Below, piece by piece: positions 21,541 through 33,190 of a stretch of 64,000 nt of DNA. A model generated the notes under the pieces. The model did not search any database and was not told the origin of the DNA. It worked only from the letters and a program-made list of their open reading frames with translations. The translations under genes were made by a program, and so were the position numbers. How positions within the stretch are numbered: position 1 is the stretch's first letter; every line of letters begins with the position of its first letter. Source of the DNA: Talinum fruticosum (lineage: Eukaryota > Streptophyta > Magnoliopsida > Caryophyllales > Talinaceae); assembly GCA_021018815.1 (NCBI GenBank), contig JAITYX010000045.1, positions 1,674,001 to 1,738,000 of the forward strand. Reading direction: 5' to 3'.

Positions 21541-23100
21541 CTGAAACCAATCAATAATAAAAACCCTTTTAGCGGCACCTTAGCCATCTTTACTGAACCT
21601 ATACCAGGTTAGTGGGATCCTTCTATTTTTATTCGAGATACTGATGAATCACAACCACTTCTTAGCCTACCTCCATTGGATTCGAAGTCTAGGGGTTGTG
21701 GGTAAGCGATGAAGAAGATGTCTATGAAACAAGAAGTGATTATAATAATAGTTATGACTTCTAGAGCACACCACCCTTGGAAGAAGACTTTTGGGAAACA
21801 CTAAGAGCCCTGCCGTTCAGTTTCTTACTAGATCATGATGTTACAACGAACCCTTGGGTCCACAATAGACTCAGGAAGCCCTAAAAGAGCCTCGAAGTTG
21901 CAAAGTAAGAAGACCCAATCCTTAAACAACTCCGGAAATTCAAAGTCGACATTTCAATCGGCAATTAATATCTGCTTCCCAGAAACATAGGCAAGCTTTA
22001 ATTAATGCACTCAGCTAGATTGATGTTTCCCCGAAACCACGCCGCAGGAAGTGGTAGGATTGGATAACGAGTGGGGATGGAACCATTACTTTTGATCGAA
22101 GGATCTCCCAAAAGAAGGCGTTGCACACAACAATGCCCTTTACTTAATCAGTAACTTACATCAACAAGTTTGTTCCCTTAACCTTGGTGGACAAAAGGAT
22201 CAGCAGTCAACGTGTGCTCCTGCAGAACTACTAAGTGGTTAGGAATTAGGGAGCAACCACTCTCTAAGAAAACTGTTCATTTTCGAGCTTATGATAATTC
22301 TAGAAGAACAGTCTTGGGAACAAGGACCTTACCGATCAATATAGGGTCGGTGAAGAAGAATATCGAATTCTAAGTCTTAGATATCCTAGCCACGTTCAAT
22401 CTACTTCTAGGACACCCTTGGATACACGTCATCGAGTAGTACCCTCTACATCGCATCGAAGGTCAAAATGATCATCAAAGGTCGAGTCACAACTGTAACA
22501 GGGATAATCTTTGTGCTACTATCACTTCCAAAGAGTCTCGTAGTGCGGATCGAGCACGATGCTAATGATTAAGAACTTTACTGATTTAAAACCATCTCTG
22601 CTTTAGAAAGGGATGAAGAACCTTTTACCTTAGGAAGAAGGGGTATTTTCCGAGTCTTCTCTGCAAGTCGAAGGGCATACAACCCTATTTTTCCACCCCT
22701 TGAACCTACTAACAACTACAAATTTAGGCTATGCTATCAACCTATCACTAAAGAAATAGCTCAAGCCAAGTGGGAAGTCCAAGTGAGGAGGACTGCACAC
22801 AATCCGCTCTATTGAGCCCTCTCCTTATACGTTGAATTGACAATTTCTAAGAGAAGGAGACAACTTTCATTATTATGATTTTCTTGAGCCCTATTACATC
22901 AAGGAGAGGGGTATTTTAGTACTCGGGTTTAGAGATCTTCAATGACTGCTATATTCGGAAGAGGAGGCACCTCACCTCCTCAAAGAGGGACAGTCCACAT
23001 CGACCGGACCAGTCTCGCGGAAACAATCTTTTTGGCCTAGAGGGCAATCTAGAAGGGAACTCAATCTCGGTGCTTGTCACGAGCTATGTAACATCCGCAG
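21541..23100 (+). pseudogene. pol: B gag-protease spacer, protease and linker
   Basis: Degraded throughout. The protease region at about 22130-22420 carries FNKFVPLTLVDK with an indel at the active-site DNG, then WLGIREQPLSKKTVHF, TLPINIGS and ILATFNLLLGHPW. The linker (22480-23100) reads FPPLEPTNNYKF and ITKEIAQAKWEVQVRRT. No open frame exceeds about 60 codons. Confidence 0.68.
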
Positions 23101-24633
23101 TTCGATCCATCCAGGTTCATCACCAATGCTGATATAGAAAGGTCCAAACATGTTACTTGGATTGATGCCGAGGAGGGCCAAGAATTTGCTATAGCCTATG
23201 AGCGCATCCTCTTCTCGAGTCTAATACTAGGGCTTGTACTTGTTCTTCTTCGTTTTTTTAGTTATGTGATTTCCAATTCTATTTACGAGTCCGATGTACT
23301 CATTTCCTCATTAAATAAAGTGAATCTTTTTGCTTACTCCTTACTCCTCTTGCTCTTAATTGTTTGGCCTCTAATGATGAATAAGAAATTCCTAAAGAAT
23401 TAATAAAAGCTATGGAAGATCATGAAAATCGCTCACCAGTAATAGACGAAATAATAACAATTAATCTGGGTCAATCGATCAACCACGAGAGGTTAAGATT
23501 CGGAAAACTTTGGATCTAAAAGACTAGAAGCAATTCACTTCACTCCTTACGGAATTCATCGTTGTCTTTACATGATCCTAGAAAGACATGTCGGGTATAT
23601 ATCCGAGTATAGCAAAACACAAAATTCCGCTTTATGAGGATGCTAATCCAGTTAAGTAGAAGTTGAGGAGGATGAAACCAGAATGGGCCTTGAAGATTAA
23701 GGAAGAGGTTCAGAAACAGGTTGGAGGCTGGGTTTGTTAAGGTAGTTCACTATCCTAAGTGGGTAGCAAATATAGTTCTAATCCTGAAGAAGGATTGTAG
23801 GGTTCGTATGTGCATTGACTTCGTGGATTTAATTAAAGCCAATCCCAAGGATGATTTCCCATTGCCTCATATCGATCTTTTGGTAGATAATAAAGCGGGT
23901 CATGCTTTGCTCTCGTTCATGGACGGTTACGTCGGGTACAATCAAGTGAAGATGGATGAAGAAGACATGGAAAAGATGACCTTCATCACTCAATGGAGGA
24001 CTTAATGTTATGTGGTGATGCCATTTTGGGCTAAAATGTGGGTGAAACGTATCATAGGACAACAACTACATTGCTGCATGATATGATCCATAAAGAAGCT
24101 GAAGTATATGTAGATGATATGATTATAAAATCCAAGGACAGGGAGGGCACTTACCCAGCTGAGAAAGTTCTTCCATAGACTCGAAAAGTACAACATGCGC
24201 CTTAATCCTCAAAAGTGTGCCTTTGGGGTAACCTCCGGCAAACTGTTAGGCTATGTTGTTAGTCTTAGAGGAATTGAAGTTGATCCATCCAAGATCAAAG
24301 CAATTCATGAGATCCCTCCACCCGAGTATGGAGAAAGAGATAAGGGGTTTCCTAGGACGTTTACAGTACATTAGTCATTTCATATTCAAACTAATTATGG
24401 TCTATGAACCCATTTTCAAGAAGTTAAAGAAAGGATCTAAGCCCATTTGGGATACCGAGTGCCAACATGCATTCGATAAGGTTAAGGAATACCTGGCTAA
24501 TCCTCCAGGTGTTAGGTCCACCCTAATTAGGGAAACCTTTACTTTTTTATCTCACCACAACGGAAATAGCTATGGGAGCCATGCTAGCTTAACAAGATGG
24601 GAAAGAAGAATGTGCGATCTACTATCTTAGCAA
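23101..24633 (+). pseudogene. pol: B pol: reverse transcriptase
   Basis: The open piece 23721-24005 reads KKDCRVRMCIDFVDLIKANP, then PLPHIDLLVDNKAGHALLSF and MDEEDMEKMTFITQW. EVYVDDMIIKSKD follows in another frame (YVDD codons 24107-24118). Next come LNPQKCAFGVTSGKLLGYVV and EVDPSKIKAIHEIPPPEYGE. 24253-24630 reads EKEIRGFLGRLQYISHFIF and EPIFKKLKKGSKPIWDTECQ. The frame is cut by the CACTA element at 24634, within the codons for LSKKFLDY. Confidence 0.85.
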
Positions 24634-26175
24634 CACTACTATAGAAACCACTTTTAACTATGGTTAAAAACAACCTTTAATGAAGGTTAACCATCGTCGT
24701 GTATGTGGCTATTGTTGTATGTAGCATCTTTTGCTACGATTCAAAAAGTGTAGTAAAGAACACCTATAACGACAGTTCTTTAGAAGAACTGTCGTCATAG
24801 GTCACCTATAACGACGATTCTCTCAAGAGAACTATCGTTATAGGTGAGCTATAACGACGGTTCTCTCACTGTATGTTTGAATGTTTTTCAAAAAAAAATA
24901 GAGAACTTTCAGATTTGAAAATTTTTGGATCTAAAACTAAAATTGAAATGGAGAGAAAAATACTAAGTAACAAAAACAAATCAGGTCTAAATACATATGA
25001 AATTATTGGAGGGGGAATTTTGACAATTTTCCCAGAGCCTTGAAGATTACAAGGCAAGAACGAAATCAGATCTAAACAAATACATAACAATAACAAGTCT
25101 AAACGAAATCATATCTAAATGAAATCAGATCCGAACTAATTAATCACCTCAAATGAAATAACCCTCTTCACCGCAGCGTGGAAAGACTCGGAATGTGAGG
25201 ATCCAAGAGACTTCAACTCTTCAATTACACATCTAACAACGAAGATCCAAAAGACTTCAACTCTTTAATTACAACTCTAACAACAAACCATGGAAGCAAA
25301 ATCGGAACAAATTGTAGAGAGAAAAAGAGTTAAAACCTAGAAATCTAAAAGAGTAAAACTTAGAAAAATCTCAATAAAAGGCAAAATCAGAACATCTAAC
25401 AATGAACCATGGAGGCATAATTAATATGCCTCTTGAATCTCATTGTTTGAGAGAGAGAGAGAGAGAGAGGGAGGGGGGATTACGAACCAAGGAGCTTGGG
25501 CACGAGATAGCAATTCGGAGCGGGAGCAAGCGAAGAGGAGAATAAATTAGCGCTCTCTTGAAGATCAAGATGAGCCAGCCATTGATGTCAACAACACCTT
25601 GGTTGCCATTGACGCTGATGCCGGAGGAAGAGAGAGAGAGAGCCTTCGTTGTAATTGACGCGGAGCTGGAGGAAGAGAGAGACAGAGAGCCTTGGTTTCC
25701 ATTGACGCTGGTGCTGGAGGAAGAGAGAGAGAGAGAGACAGAGAGAGTGATAGAGTGACGAAGGAGAGAGAGAGTGGGGGCGATTTCAGATGTGAGAAAT
25801 GAGGAGGATGAGAGAAAGAGGGGAGGGGTTTTAGATCCGAGGAAATAAGGGGGATGAGAGAGAGAGAGAGGGGGAGATTAATTGAGATATGAGGACTTTT
25901 GACTACGGTTCAATCAAAGAAGCTGTGGTAAAAAGTACTTCAATTAAATTTAAATGTGTGTCCTAGATTTTTATCTATGACTACGGTTCTTTCATAGAAC
26001 CGTAGTTAAAAGTTGACAGACTCTACCTATGACGACGATTCATTGAAAGAACCGTAATCATAGGTGTTAAACAATGCCGCTTATTTAAAAAATGCCACCA
26101 GTCCATTTTATATGAAGGTTTGTCCTTTTAACCGTTGTTAAAGACCCGTCATTAAAAGTGGTTCTTGTAGTAGTG
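24634..26175. mobile_element. Non-autonomous CACTA (CMC/EnSpm) element, 1542 bp
   Basis: The ends are CACTACTATAGAAACCACTT and, inverted, CACTACTACAAGAACCACTT: the CACTA terminus with a TIR of about 28 bp. Subterminal regions (24755-24880 and 25890-26080) hold repeated palindromic blocks around CTATAACGACGGTTC. The middle (25440-25890) is GA-rich with three imperfect copies of a roughly 60-bp unit. There is no transposase. It interrupts B pol between codons for L-S and K-K-F. The duplicated flank looks like AA/CAA, close to the 3-bp duplication expected for CACTA but not exact. Confidence 0.85.
25440..25890. repeat. GA-rich microsatellite and minisatellite inside the CACTA element
   Basis: Runs of GAGAGA alternate with three imperfect units containing CCATTGACGCTG and GGAGGAAGAGAGA. 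The ORF 25558-25758 is a translation of this repeat (EEERERE) and is not a gene. Confidence 0.75.
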
Positions 26176-26588
26176 AAGAAGTTCCTGGACTACGGGAATA
26201 GATATACACCGTTAGAGAAGACATCTTTGGCTTTAGTTTGGGCTACCAAGAAGCTCGGACACTACATGTTAGCCCACACGGCATGTGGTAGCACCTATAA
26301 ATCATATTAAGTACATACTTGAGCAACCGACTATTAGTAGTAAGATAGCGTGATGGACTGTCATGCTATCTCGAATTAGAACTCAAGTTTGTTCCTCAAA
26401 AAGTGATTAAAGGAAGGATAGTGTCGAATTCTTAACCGATTTACTCGTGCTCGAATCGCAACTCGAACACCTTGACTTCCCAAATGAAGGTATTTTAGAA
26501 GTAGAGGTGGACATTTGGACAATTTACTTCAATTAGTCCGGCCCGCCACGGACTTGAAGTCTGTAGGAATTCTATTAGTTTCGTCGGA
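26176..26588 (+). pseudogene. pol: B pol: RNase H start, fused to LTR
   Basis: It resumes KKFLDYGNRYTPLEKTSLAL, VWATKKLGHYMLAHT and continues to a degenerate VDIWTIYF and VGILLVS at about 26580. From 26589 the sequence is LTR. The rest of RNase H and all of integrase are therefore deleted. Confidence 0.82.
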
Positions 26589-28459
26589 TGATGATAATCC
26601 CGAGTTACGTTTGTGGATTTTGGATCTCGGACTGTGATCGACCGGTGCAACATAAGCCGATAAACCACAAAGAACCCTCACCACCAAATAAATAGCCTTT
26701 TACCTTGAGTCGGTCCACAAATCCTCTTTTCTTTTAAACTACCCAAGAGTCGAGCTAAGCCTTTAGAGATTGTGGAGTCCCATCCCGTGCGTTGGGAAAT
26801 TCCAAGTGCAGAATACCGCATTCTACTTTTGTCCAAATCGGACAAGGAAGCTGAAGACATGAAGACGACGTTAAAGCGTTGCATTTCATGATCGGGAGTA
26901 TCAAAGTGTTGTGTTTTAAGCTTCAAGAGGCTAGAAGCTTTACCCTCTAAATGACGTAGTGGCCGGTGTCCATCTTCTAGAAGCATGGTGGAACGCTGCG
27001 TATTGAGATTGGAGAGTCCTCGAGAGACACAACTAGGGCACGAAACCCTAAGAGGGTCCGGTTGGCCGGCGCCCGCCTCCTCCCTTTAACTTGGTTCTAT
27101 CTCGGTTTTATCATCTTTTGATCCGGTTCTATCACTTAAGGAATGGCTCGGTTTTATTTCAATTGTTTGGATGACTGATAAGAGGCAAAACCTAGGTCAT
27201 TTGTGACCTATGTCCTCTCCTATAAATAGAGACGTATGGCTCTCATTCCCATATGAATTCTTACCTTAACATTACGCTGTTGAAAGCCAATCTAGATACT
27301 CTCACCTAAACGTCACTTTGCTGAAATTTCTATAAGCATTCATCTTTCATCATTCAATCCGTGGAAAGAGCTAAAGAATATTCAACTATTCCGATCTCTC
27401 AGCACTCATTGAACCGATCACTACTCTACCTCGGACACAATTCACAAAACTAGCCCTTTTCTTTGGATTGTTGTCTGTTTCATCGAGAGATCCGGATTAG
27501 CAAGGTGGGACAACCTGAGGGCCATATTTCAGCCTTCGAACGGTTATTTTTATTTCTGTTTTATTGATTACCGTATTGTTGTTTAAGAGATGTAATGGCT
27601 TTAATTTCCTCCCGACCGATGTAATCCTTTCATTTTTCGCTTTTATTTCCTTTATCGCTTTCTTTACCGTTTTTATTTATTGATTTCCTTGTTATGTTTT
27701 GATTGCTTTAATTTTGGTTCTCATGTTGTACGCTTGTTTTCTTATATCATTATTAATATAGTACTCGAACTAGTAATGGCCGTCTTCGGATGGGCGGAAC
27801 GGATGGGTTTATCCCTATGTTTTGTACCCTCGGCCTCTAATTCGATTCTCGGTTCAAGACCAATGGAATCAATTTTTAGCCTTTTCGGTCTTAGTTTTCC
27901 TATACTAAGATCGAGAGAGCAAATTTTCTTTTTATGTTTTTGTTCGTTTTCTCTTACTAAAAATTGACTGGCGATTCCCTTATTTTATGTTTTGTTAGGT
28001 TCGGATCTACCCACTGGGCAGAGATCAAGGCCGGTTTCACCATCCATGGCCTCCGGCTGGCGCCCGCCTTCCCTAGTGCAAGCCATGGCCAGCATCGCGA
28101 GGTCGGTGGTGGTAGCTTTGGTCGAGATTGATGTTTTCACATCAATATGTCCCTATAGCCTCACGGCAGAACCATAACCCTAATATCGTTAGTTCCTTAA
28201 TTAGAAAATAAGATCCTAGGAATTCTGAAAATAATTTATAAAATAAAAGGTTAATAAAACCACCATTCAACTTTGCTTACTTCGCTTTAAATCGATTTAA
28301 TAAAACTTGGAAAATCATAATAAAAGGTTCATCCCCACTTTCTAAAATTCATCTTCAAAACCCTAAAATCTTATGAATCCACTTTTTAAAAGCCTTACGC
28401 CAAAAAGGAACATAGGGAAGCTCAGCCCTGGGGTTCGCCCCTAGGCCGTGGTTACTACA
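26589..28459 (+). repeat. B 3' LTR (LTR C), missing about the first 50-60 bp
   Basis: It begins GATGATGATAATCCCGAG, matching position about 60 of the family LTR, and ends GGTTACTACA at 28459. Palindrome 27193-27210, TATA box 27221-27229, hairpin 28125-28148, GC-rich block about 28015-28115. At 1.87 kb it is nearly full length, unlike its partner at 18427-19186. Confidence 0.88.
27221..27229 (+). promoter_or_regulatory. TATA box of LTR C
   Basis: TATAAATAG follows the palindrome TAGGTCATTTGTGACCTA by 10 bp, as in A. The E1 5' LTR has the equivalent box on the minus strand at 60141-60150. Confidence 0.7.
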
Positions 28460-28464
28460 CTATC

Positions 28465-29301
28465 TAAGTAAGAAGTTCCTGGATTATGAGACTAGATACA
28501 TGCCATTGGAGAAGACATGATTACCATTAGTCCGGGCTACCAAGAAGCTCAAGGAACTACATGTTAGCTCACAAGGTACATGTGGTGGCACCTATGGATC
28601 CTATTAAGTACATACTTGAGTAATCGACTATCAACAGTAAGATAGCGCGATGGACTGTCATGATATCAAAATTCAAACTCAAGTTCGTTCCTCAAAAGCG
28701 ATCTAAGGAAGGATAGTGATAGAATTCTTGATTTTCCTATGCCTAAATCGTAACCCGAACACCTTAACTTTCCGGATGAAGACATTTTGCAAGTAGAGGT
28801 GGACGTTTGGACAATGTATATTGAAAGTGCTTCCAATCGAAGGGCTTTGGAGTAGGAATTCTTTTAGTCTCACCCGAGGGAGCGCATACTCCCATTTCGG
28901 TCAAACTAGACTCGAAGTCACCAATAATGTTGTGGAGTACGAAGCTTGCATCACGAGTACTTGAATCTGCTATAGAGATCGGGGTTAAGAATATCGGGGT
29001 TTTCGGTGACTCCAGTTTGATCATCAATCAAATTCCGCAAAGGTGGAAGGTGCGTAGTAAAGCCTTGGCACCCTACCAAGCATACCTAGTAGAACTGTTT
29101 AAACACTTTAAGAGCATCTCTTTCAGTTACCTTCCCGAGGATGATAACTCATTCGCGGATACACTAGCTAAGTTAACATCTATGATTAATATCTCTACCG
29201 GCATTCATTCAATGCCCGTTCACATCGAGCGATGGTGTCATCCTGTACACATCTGTACATTAGAAGTATCTAATACTCGACCATACCAGGTTGTATCATG
29301 A
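28465..29301 (+). pseudogene. pol: A pol continued: RNase H
   Basis: It starts with the KKFLDYETRYMPLEKT stretch continuing the codons before 18427. Later it reads EVDVWTMYIE and, in the open piece 28927-29301, EIGVKNIGVFGDSSLIINQI, KALAPYQAYLVELFKHFKSI and PEDDNSFADTLAKLTSM. The FGDS and DNSFAD acidic positions are present; the first motif is broken. Confidence 0.83.
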
Positions 29302-30536
29302 TATTTATTAGTATCCGGATAAATAAGAGTATCCCTTGGACTCTACACCTAGATCCCAACGAGCCATTAGGATGTTGGCCACTCAATTCTTCGTCAATCA
29401 GGGGCAACTATTCAAGAAAACCAATTCGGGATTAGATTACTTTGTGTCAATCAACATGAAGCAAATTGCATCATAGAGGAGGTTCATGGTGGGGAGTGTG
29501 GACCTCATATGAACAGTAGGATGTTGGTCCAAAAGGTTCGGAGACTCGGTTATTACTGGGTCAACTATGGCGTCGGATTGTCATGATCTTCTCGGAAGGT
29601 GCCATAAATGTCCGGTGTATGCAAATTTACAACACCAACCACCGTCATTTCTCACAACACTAGCTTCACCCTGGCTATTTTCGGTTTGGGGTATAGACAT
29701 TATTGGCGGGGTGACCCCTAAATGAACATGCGAGTCATGAGTTTGTGTAAGTAGCAATCGATTACTTCACCAAATGGGTAGAGGCAGCTTCCTATGCAAC
29801 TTTGATGTCGAAACAGGTAGCCAAGTTCATTACCCAAAATATCATATGTTGTTATGGGGTGCCCCACGAGCTAATAAGTAATCATGGTAGCCATTTTCAG
29901 AAGGAAGTAGCAAATTTGTTGCATAAGGACAAAATCCAACACAATAAATCTTCCTCGTATTACCCTCGGACCAACGGAGCAGCTTAAGGCCGTTAATAAG
30001 AATATTCGTAAAATAGTGGAGAAAATGGTAGCTACTTATAAGGATTGGCCTGACAAATTGCCTTTCGCCTTGTGGGGTTATAGAACTTCTATTAGAACCT
30101 CTACGAGAGCAATGAATTACTTTCTAATTTATGACATGGAAGCGAGTCCTTCCAATCGAGATTATCATTCCGTCATTAAGGATAATTGCTGAGGGCCGAA
30201 TTCCGAAGCGGAATGGGCCAAAGCACACTATGAGGAGTTAGTATTATTGGATGAGAGGAGTCTAAATGCCTTACGGAATGTCAAAATATACCAGGCTCGC
30301 ATATCTAAGGCATTTAATAAGAAAGTTAAGCCTCGAAATCTACAAATTGAGAATCTGGTCCTTAAGAAGATAAGAGCACCAATTCAAGACCCACGAGGAA
30401 AATTTAAGCCCAATTGGCAAGGACCGTTTGTACTTAGTCGGATCTTACCCGGCGAGCGGTAAAATTAACCGACTTGGACGGAGAAGAGATTTTCCAATAC
30501 GCCAACTTAGATCAGCTGAAGAAGTACTACATCTAG
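29302..30536 (+). pseudogene. pol: A pol continued: integrase
   Basis: A degraded zinc region contains CHKCPVYANLQHQPPSF (about 29605-29655). VWGIDIIGG carries the first Asp region (about 29685). 29802-29987 reads FITQNIICCYGVPHELISNH, GSHFQKEV and PRTNGAA, then a stop: the second Asp position reads N/H, and the catalytic Glu codon falls in a shifted frame at about 29983. The C-terminal module reads LVLKKIRAPIQDPRGKFKPN and QGPFVLSRILPG (30355-30460), ending LDQLKKYYI with the stop at 30534-30536. At least two active-site positions are lost. Confidence 0.85.
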
Positions 30537-30989
30537 CATGACTCTAGATAGTAGGTCGAGCCTAGACCAACCAGGCCGGGCCATGGCGGGCGCCGGCCAC
30601 CACCCGGACAACGATGGGCTGGTCGGCCCATGGTTTTCCCTTTGGTTCGGTATTCATCTTCAAAGTGGCAGGTTATCCGGTTCCCTTATTTACTTTTTGG
30701 ATGGTCCAATTAGGCGGTCTATTAGTGTCTTTTATTTATTTTAAGGGCGGTCCAATTTATCCATTCTTGTTTTTACCTCTAAGTGAGCGATAAAAATAAA
30801 AAGTATAGCATAAAACTTACTTCTATTTAATAAAAGGTAAGCCTACTACTTACCTAAATACATAGCTAATAAAGCGAAAATTTTCAAACACACTACTTGT
30901 AAAATACTAATAACACTATTCTAAAGAGGCAAAACTAAACCTCACTTTCTTTTATTTTATCCTAACTTCTATCCTAAGAGTCCGAGCCC
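30537..30989. other. Convergent spacer between A pol and gene Y
   Basis: 453 bp between two facing stop codons, homologous to 5983-6408. GC-rich block at 30570-30640 (CGGGCCATGGCGGGCGCC words); the rest is A/T-rich with a duplicated TACTTACCT(A)AATA-type stretch shared with E1. Confidence 0.62.
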
Positions 30990-32570
30990 TAGCCTATCTT
31001 TACTTTCTTTCCTTTAGGGTCACTAGACTTAGCTTCTTCATCCCGGGTGCGTTCCTCGGTTCTTGAATTCGGTGGGCCCTCTTTTCTTCAACTTCTCTGG
31101 TTTCGGTTTCTCTTTGACAGTGCGTTAGGCCTTCCGAGGGTATATTTCGTAAATTTGGAGAGGGGCGTAGTAGGGACAGCTTCTTCAGGATCCATCTCTC
31201 CGATTCTCAGTGCCTTCCAACATAGGGGATCTACTTCTATTTTCCACTCTAGATAATACGGAGAAAAACAAGTATTGGATGTGCCTTCGAGTATCAACAA
31301 GTCTGCGAGTGTCAACAACTTCGGCAGACTCCTCCAATATTCGAGGCCACAACTTGATCAAGTTAGAACTACCATGCCCTTTGAATAATTCAAAGGTGGC
31401 TGGCCAGATATAGTCCAATAAGGGTATTACTTGCTCTATTCCCATCTGTTACAATATACGAGATAGGGAAGTAAAATGTACTCTTTTCTAGGCCCAAGTA
31501 AATGTATGAAAGGGTGCTTGCGAAGTATGTGTTTTGAACCGGGACACCTTCCAAGTGCTCAACATACCAAAGAAGATTGTTACTCGTGGTTCTTAAGGTA
31601 TTCCTCCCTCCAAGAAATCGGGTGATCGGTTACCACCGCGTTTTGCTTTCACCGGCGTAAGTGCATCGTTAGGTACATATCAACTTTTAGAGGAGCCTGA
31701 ATTAACTTTAGGTGCTCTATTAACCATATCTGTACATCACATATACAAAATCAAATGTTAGTGGCCTGCATGGTCAAAGTCCGATATCTTAGGCCCAACA
31801 GGAGCAAAATCGGTAAAAAAAAAAAAGCAACAACCGGACAGAAATGAAAGTTAGGATCGTTTGGGCGTGAGCCATAGGCGTTTTAGCCTTGGCGGCGGCG
31901 ACAGCCACCTTATGGCTGGCGCCGCCGACCGGTGTGCGTTGTTTGCTTTCGTTTGTTGTTTTGTGCTTACCTGTAATAACAGGGGCTCCCATAGAAGTTT
32001 TCCTCATGATCCGCTTTCACCCTGTCTAAATCGATGATTGTTTCAAGTAACTATTAGTGGAGTTAAGGAACAATAATCTTCTAACTGTTCCACTAGACTT
32101 AGTAAGGCCGCTGGTGCGAAATCCTCGTGGCCTCCTACCGGTAGAAATCCAGCTATTAGACAGGTGATAATAACTCAACGCCTCGAGATGATAATGGATT
32201 CAGCATATACAAACATGTTTCGGTAATGTTTCATTAGATTGGTCGATTTACTCGATTCCTAATACGAATCCACCGTAGATTCTTATTGCTCGGTTTCAGC
32301 AAGTATTATATTTCTTGTGAAGATTTTTGAGGATTTGGGTATAGTCTGGTTTTGTTCGCCAAAACCGCCTAATATAGCATCGAGTTCTTCAAGTAGGGGC
32401 ACAACTCCTTATCCCCGAACCTAAAGATGTGTTGGTGAGGATCCCAGTAGGTCATTACAATTCTTAGAAAGGTCTAATATACCTTCACTTAGCCAATGCT
32501 AAATAAGACATTCAGCACGTAATTGGTTATTCCGGACGTATCCATGTTACTCATCTCATGCATCCATCAT
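30990..32570 (-). pseudogene. Antisense gene Y, A copy (DUF7745 / plant-mobile-domain-like, two exons)
   Basis: Exon 1 is complement 31971-32570 and exon 2 complement 30990-31729, total 1340 bp against 1335 bp in E1. The donor CAG|GTAAGC (31970) and acceptor TACAG (31730) are both intact; the intron is 241 bp (253 in E1). Exon 1 reads WMHEMSNMDTSGITNYVLNV, then YWDPHQHIFRFGDKELCP. Exon 2 reads IWLIEHLKLIQAPLKVDMYL, TDHPISW, MGIEQVIPLLDYIWPATFEL, VVDTRR and ENRSRSPMLEG. It ends in KGKKVKIG-type basic codons with the stop at 30990-30992. A TATA-like CCTATAAATAGGATCC lies upstream (complement about 32700-32715). It has stops and frameshifts. Confidence 0.66.
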
Positions 32571-33190
32571 GTTAACTAAGCCATGGAATTCATGTTGATT
32601 TTGAATGGAAGAAGGAAATATGGTATCTCTTGGATGTGGTATGCTTTTAGTTTGAGTAGCAGAAGGTTCTCTTGGATGTGGTATCTCTCTAACACCAAAT
32701 TGGATCCTATTTATAGGAGTTTTCTGGAGTTTTTCAAGTCCCACTCGCAACTCTATCACCGAGCAATCACAAACGCCCTAGGATTTGTAGGTGGAGGGCA
32801 TCGACTATGGTCCTGGTCCGGCCCGTTTTATGGTTTTCATCGGCTCGAGTAATCCTCGGACCATCCCTAGCCCATGGTGGCATACACCGTGTCATAATTT
32901 TGGACCATGCATTTGAGATTTTTCGTTTTTTATTATTATTTTCTTTTAGGGGAATGGGGGCTAGTGCATTTTTTTCAATTTGTCTTTGTAATTTTTTCCT
33001 AAGATTTGTGCATCTTACTAAATAAAAGAACGCATTTTTAGACTTGAGTATTACATCTCATTCCCATTGCATAAAGAGTCCTCATTACAACGAAAATATC
33101 ACATTAATAAACAAACACCCTAGAAGATACATATTAATTAGAAAGCAACGAAGCGGCAAGGAGTCTTCTAAGCATCGTCATCGAGTCGTC
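32571..33190. other. Spacer between antisense genes X and Y in A, with a gene Y promoter candidate
   Basis: Homologous to 3882-4394. On the minus strand the TATA-like CCTATAAATAGG (about 32703-32714) precedes the Y start by about 130-140 bp. Two imperfect copies of TCTCTTGGATGTGGTAT (plus strand, 32618-32685) lie between TATA and ATG, so they would be in the 5' leader. The plus ORFs 32583-33025 lack support. Confidence 0.45.

Larger units (their letters stand above)
18427..28459 (+). mobile_element. B: Ty3/gypsy retrotransposon inserted in A pol
   Basis: B has an internally deleted 5' LTR (18427-19186), PBS, leader, gag with an internal deletion, protease, RT, the CACTA insertion (24634-26175), part of RNase H (26176-26588) and a 3' LTR lacking its first bases (26589-28459). 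It is the same family as A and E1, on the plus strand. Integrase, the antisense genes and the PPT are missing through a deletion joining RNase H to the LTR. Confidence 0.9.
18422..28464. repeat. Target-site duplication of B (CTATC, 18422-18426 and 28460-28464)
   Basis: CTATC ends at 18426 directly before LTR B and starts again at 28460 directly after LTR C. The A codons for YYLSKKFLDY are restored if one copy is removed. This is a perfect 5-bp duplication. Confidence 0.92.

Noticed and set aside
25558..25758. ORF rich in Glu and Arg inside the CACTA element
   Set aside because: It is a translation of a GA microsatellite and a three-unit minisatellite, not a transposase.
26589..28459. Solo LTR inserted in A
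   Set aside because: The target duplication CTATC pairs its right end with the left end of the LTR at 18427, so both are LTRs of B.
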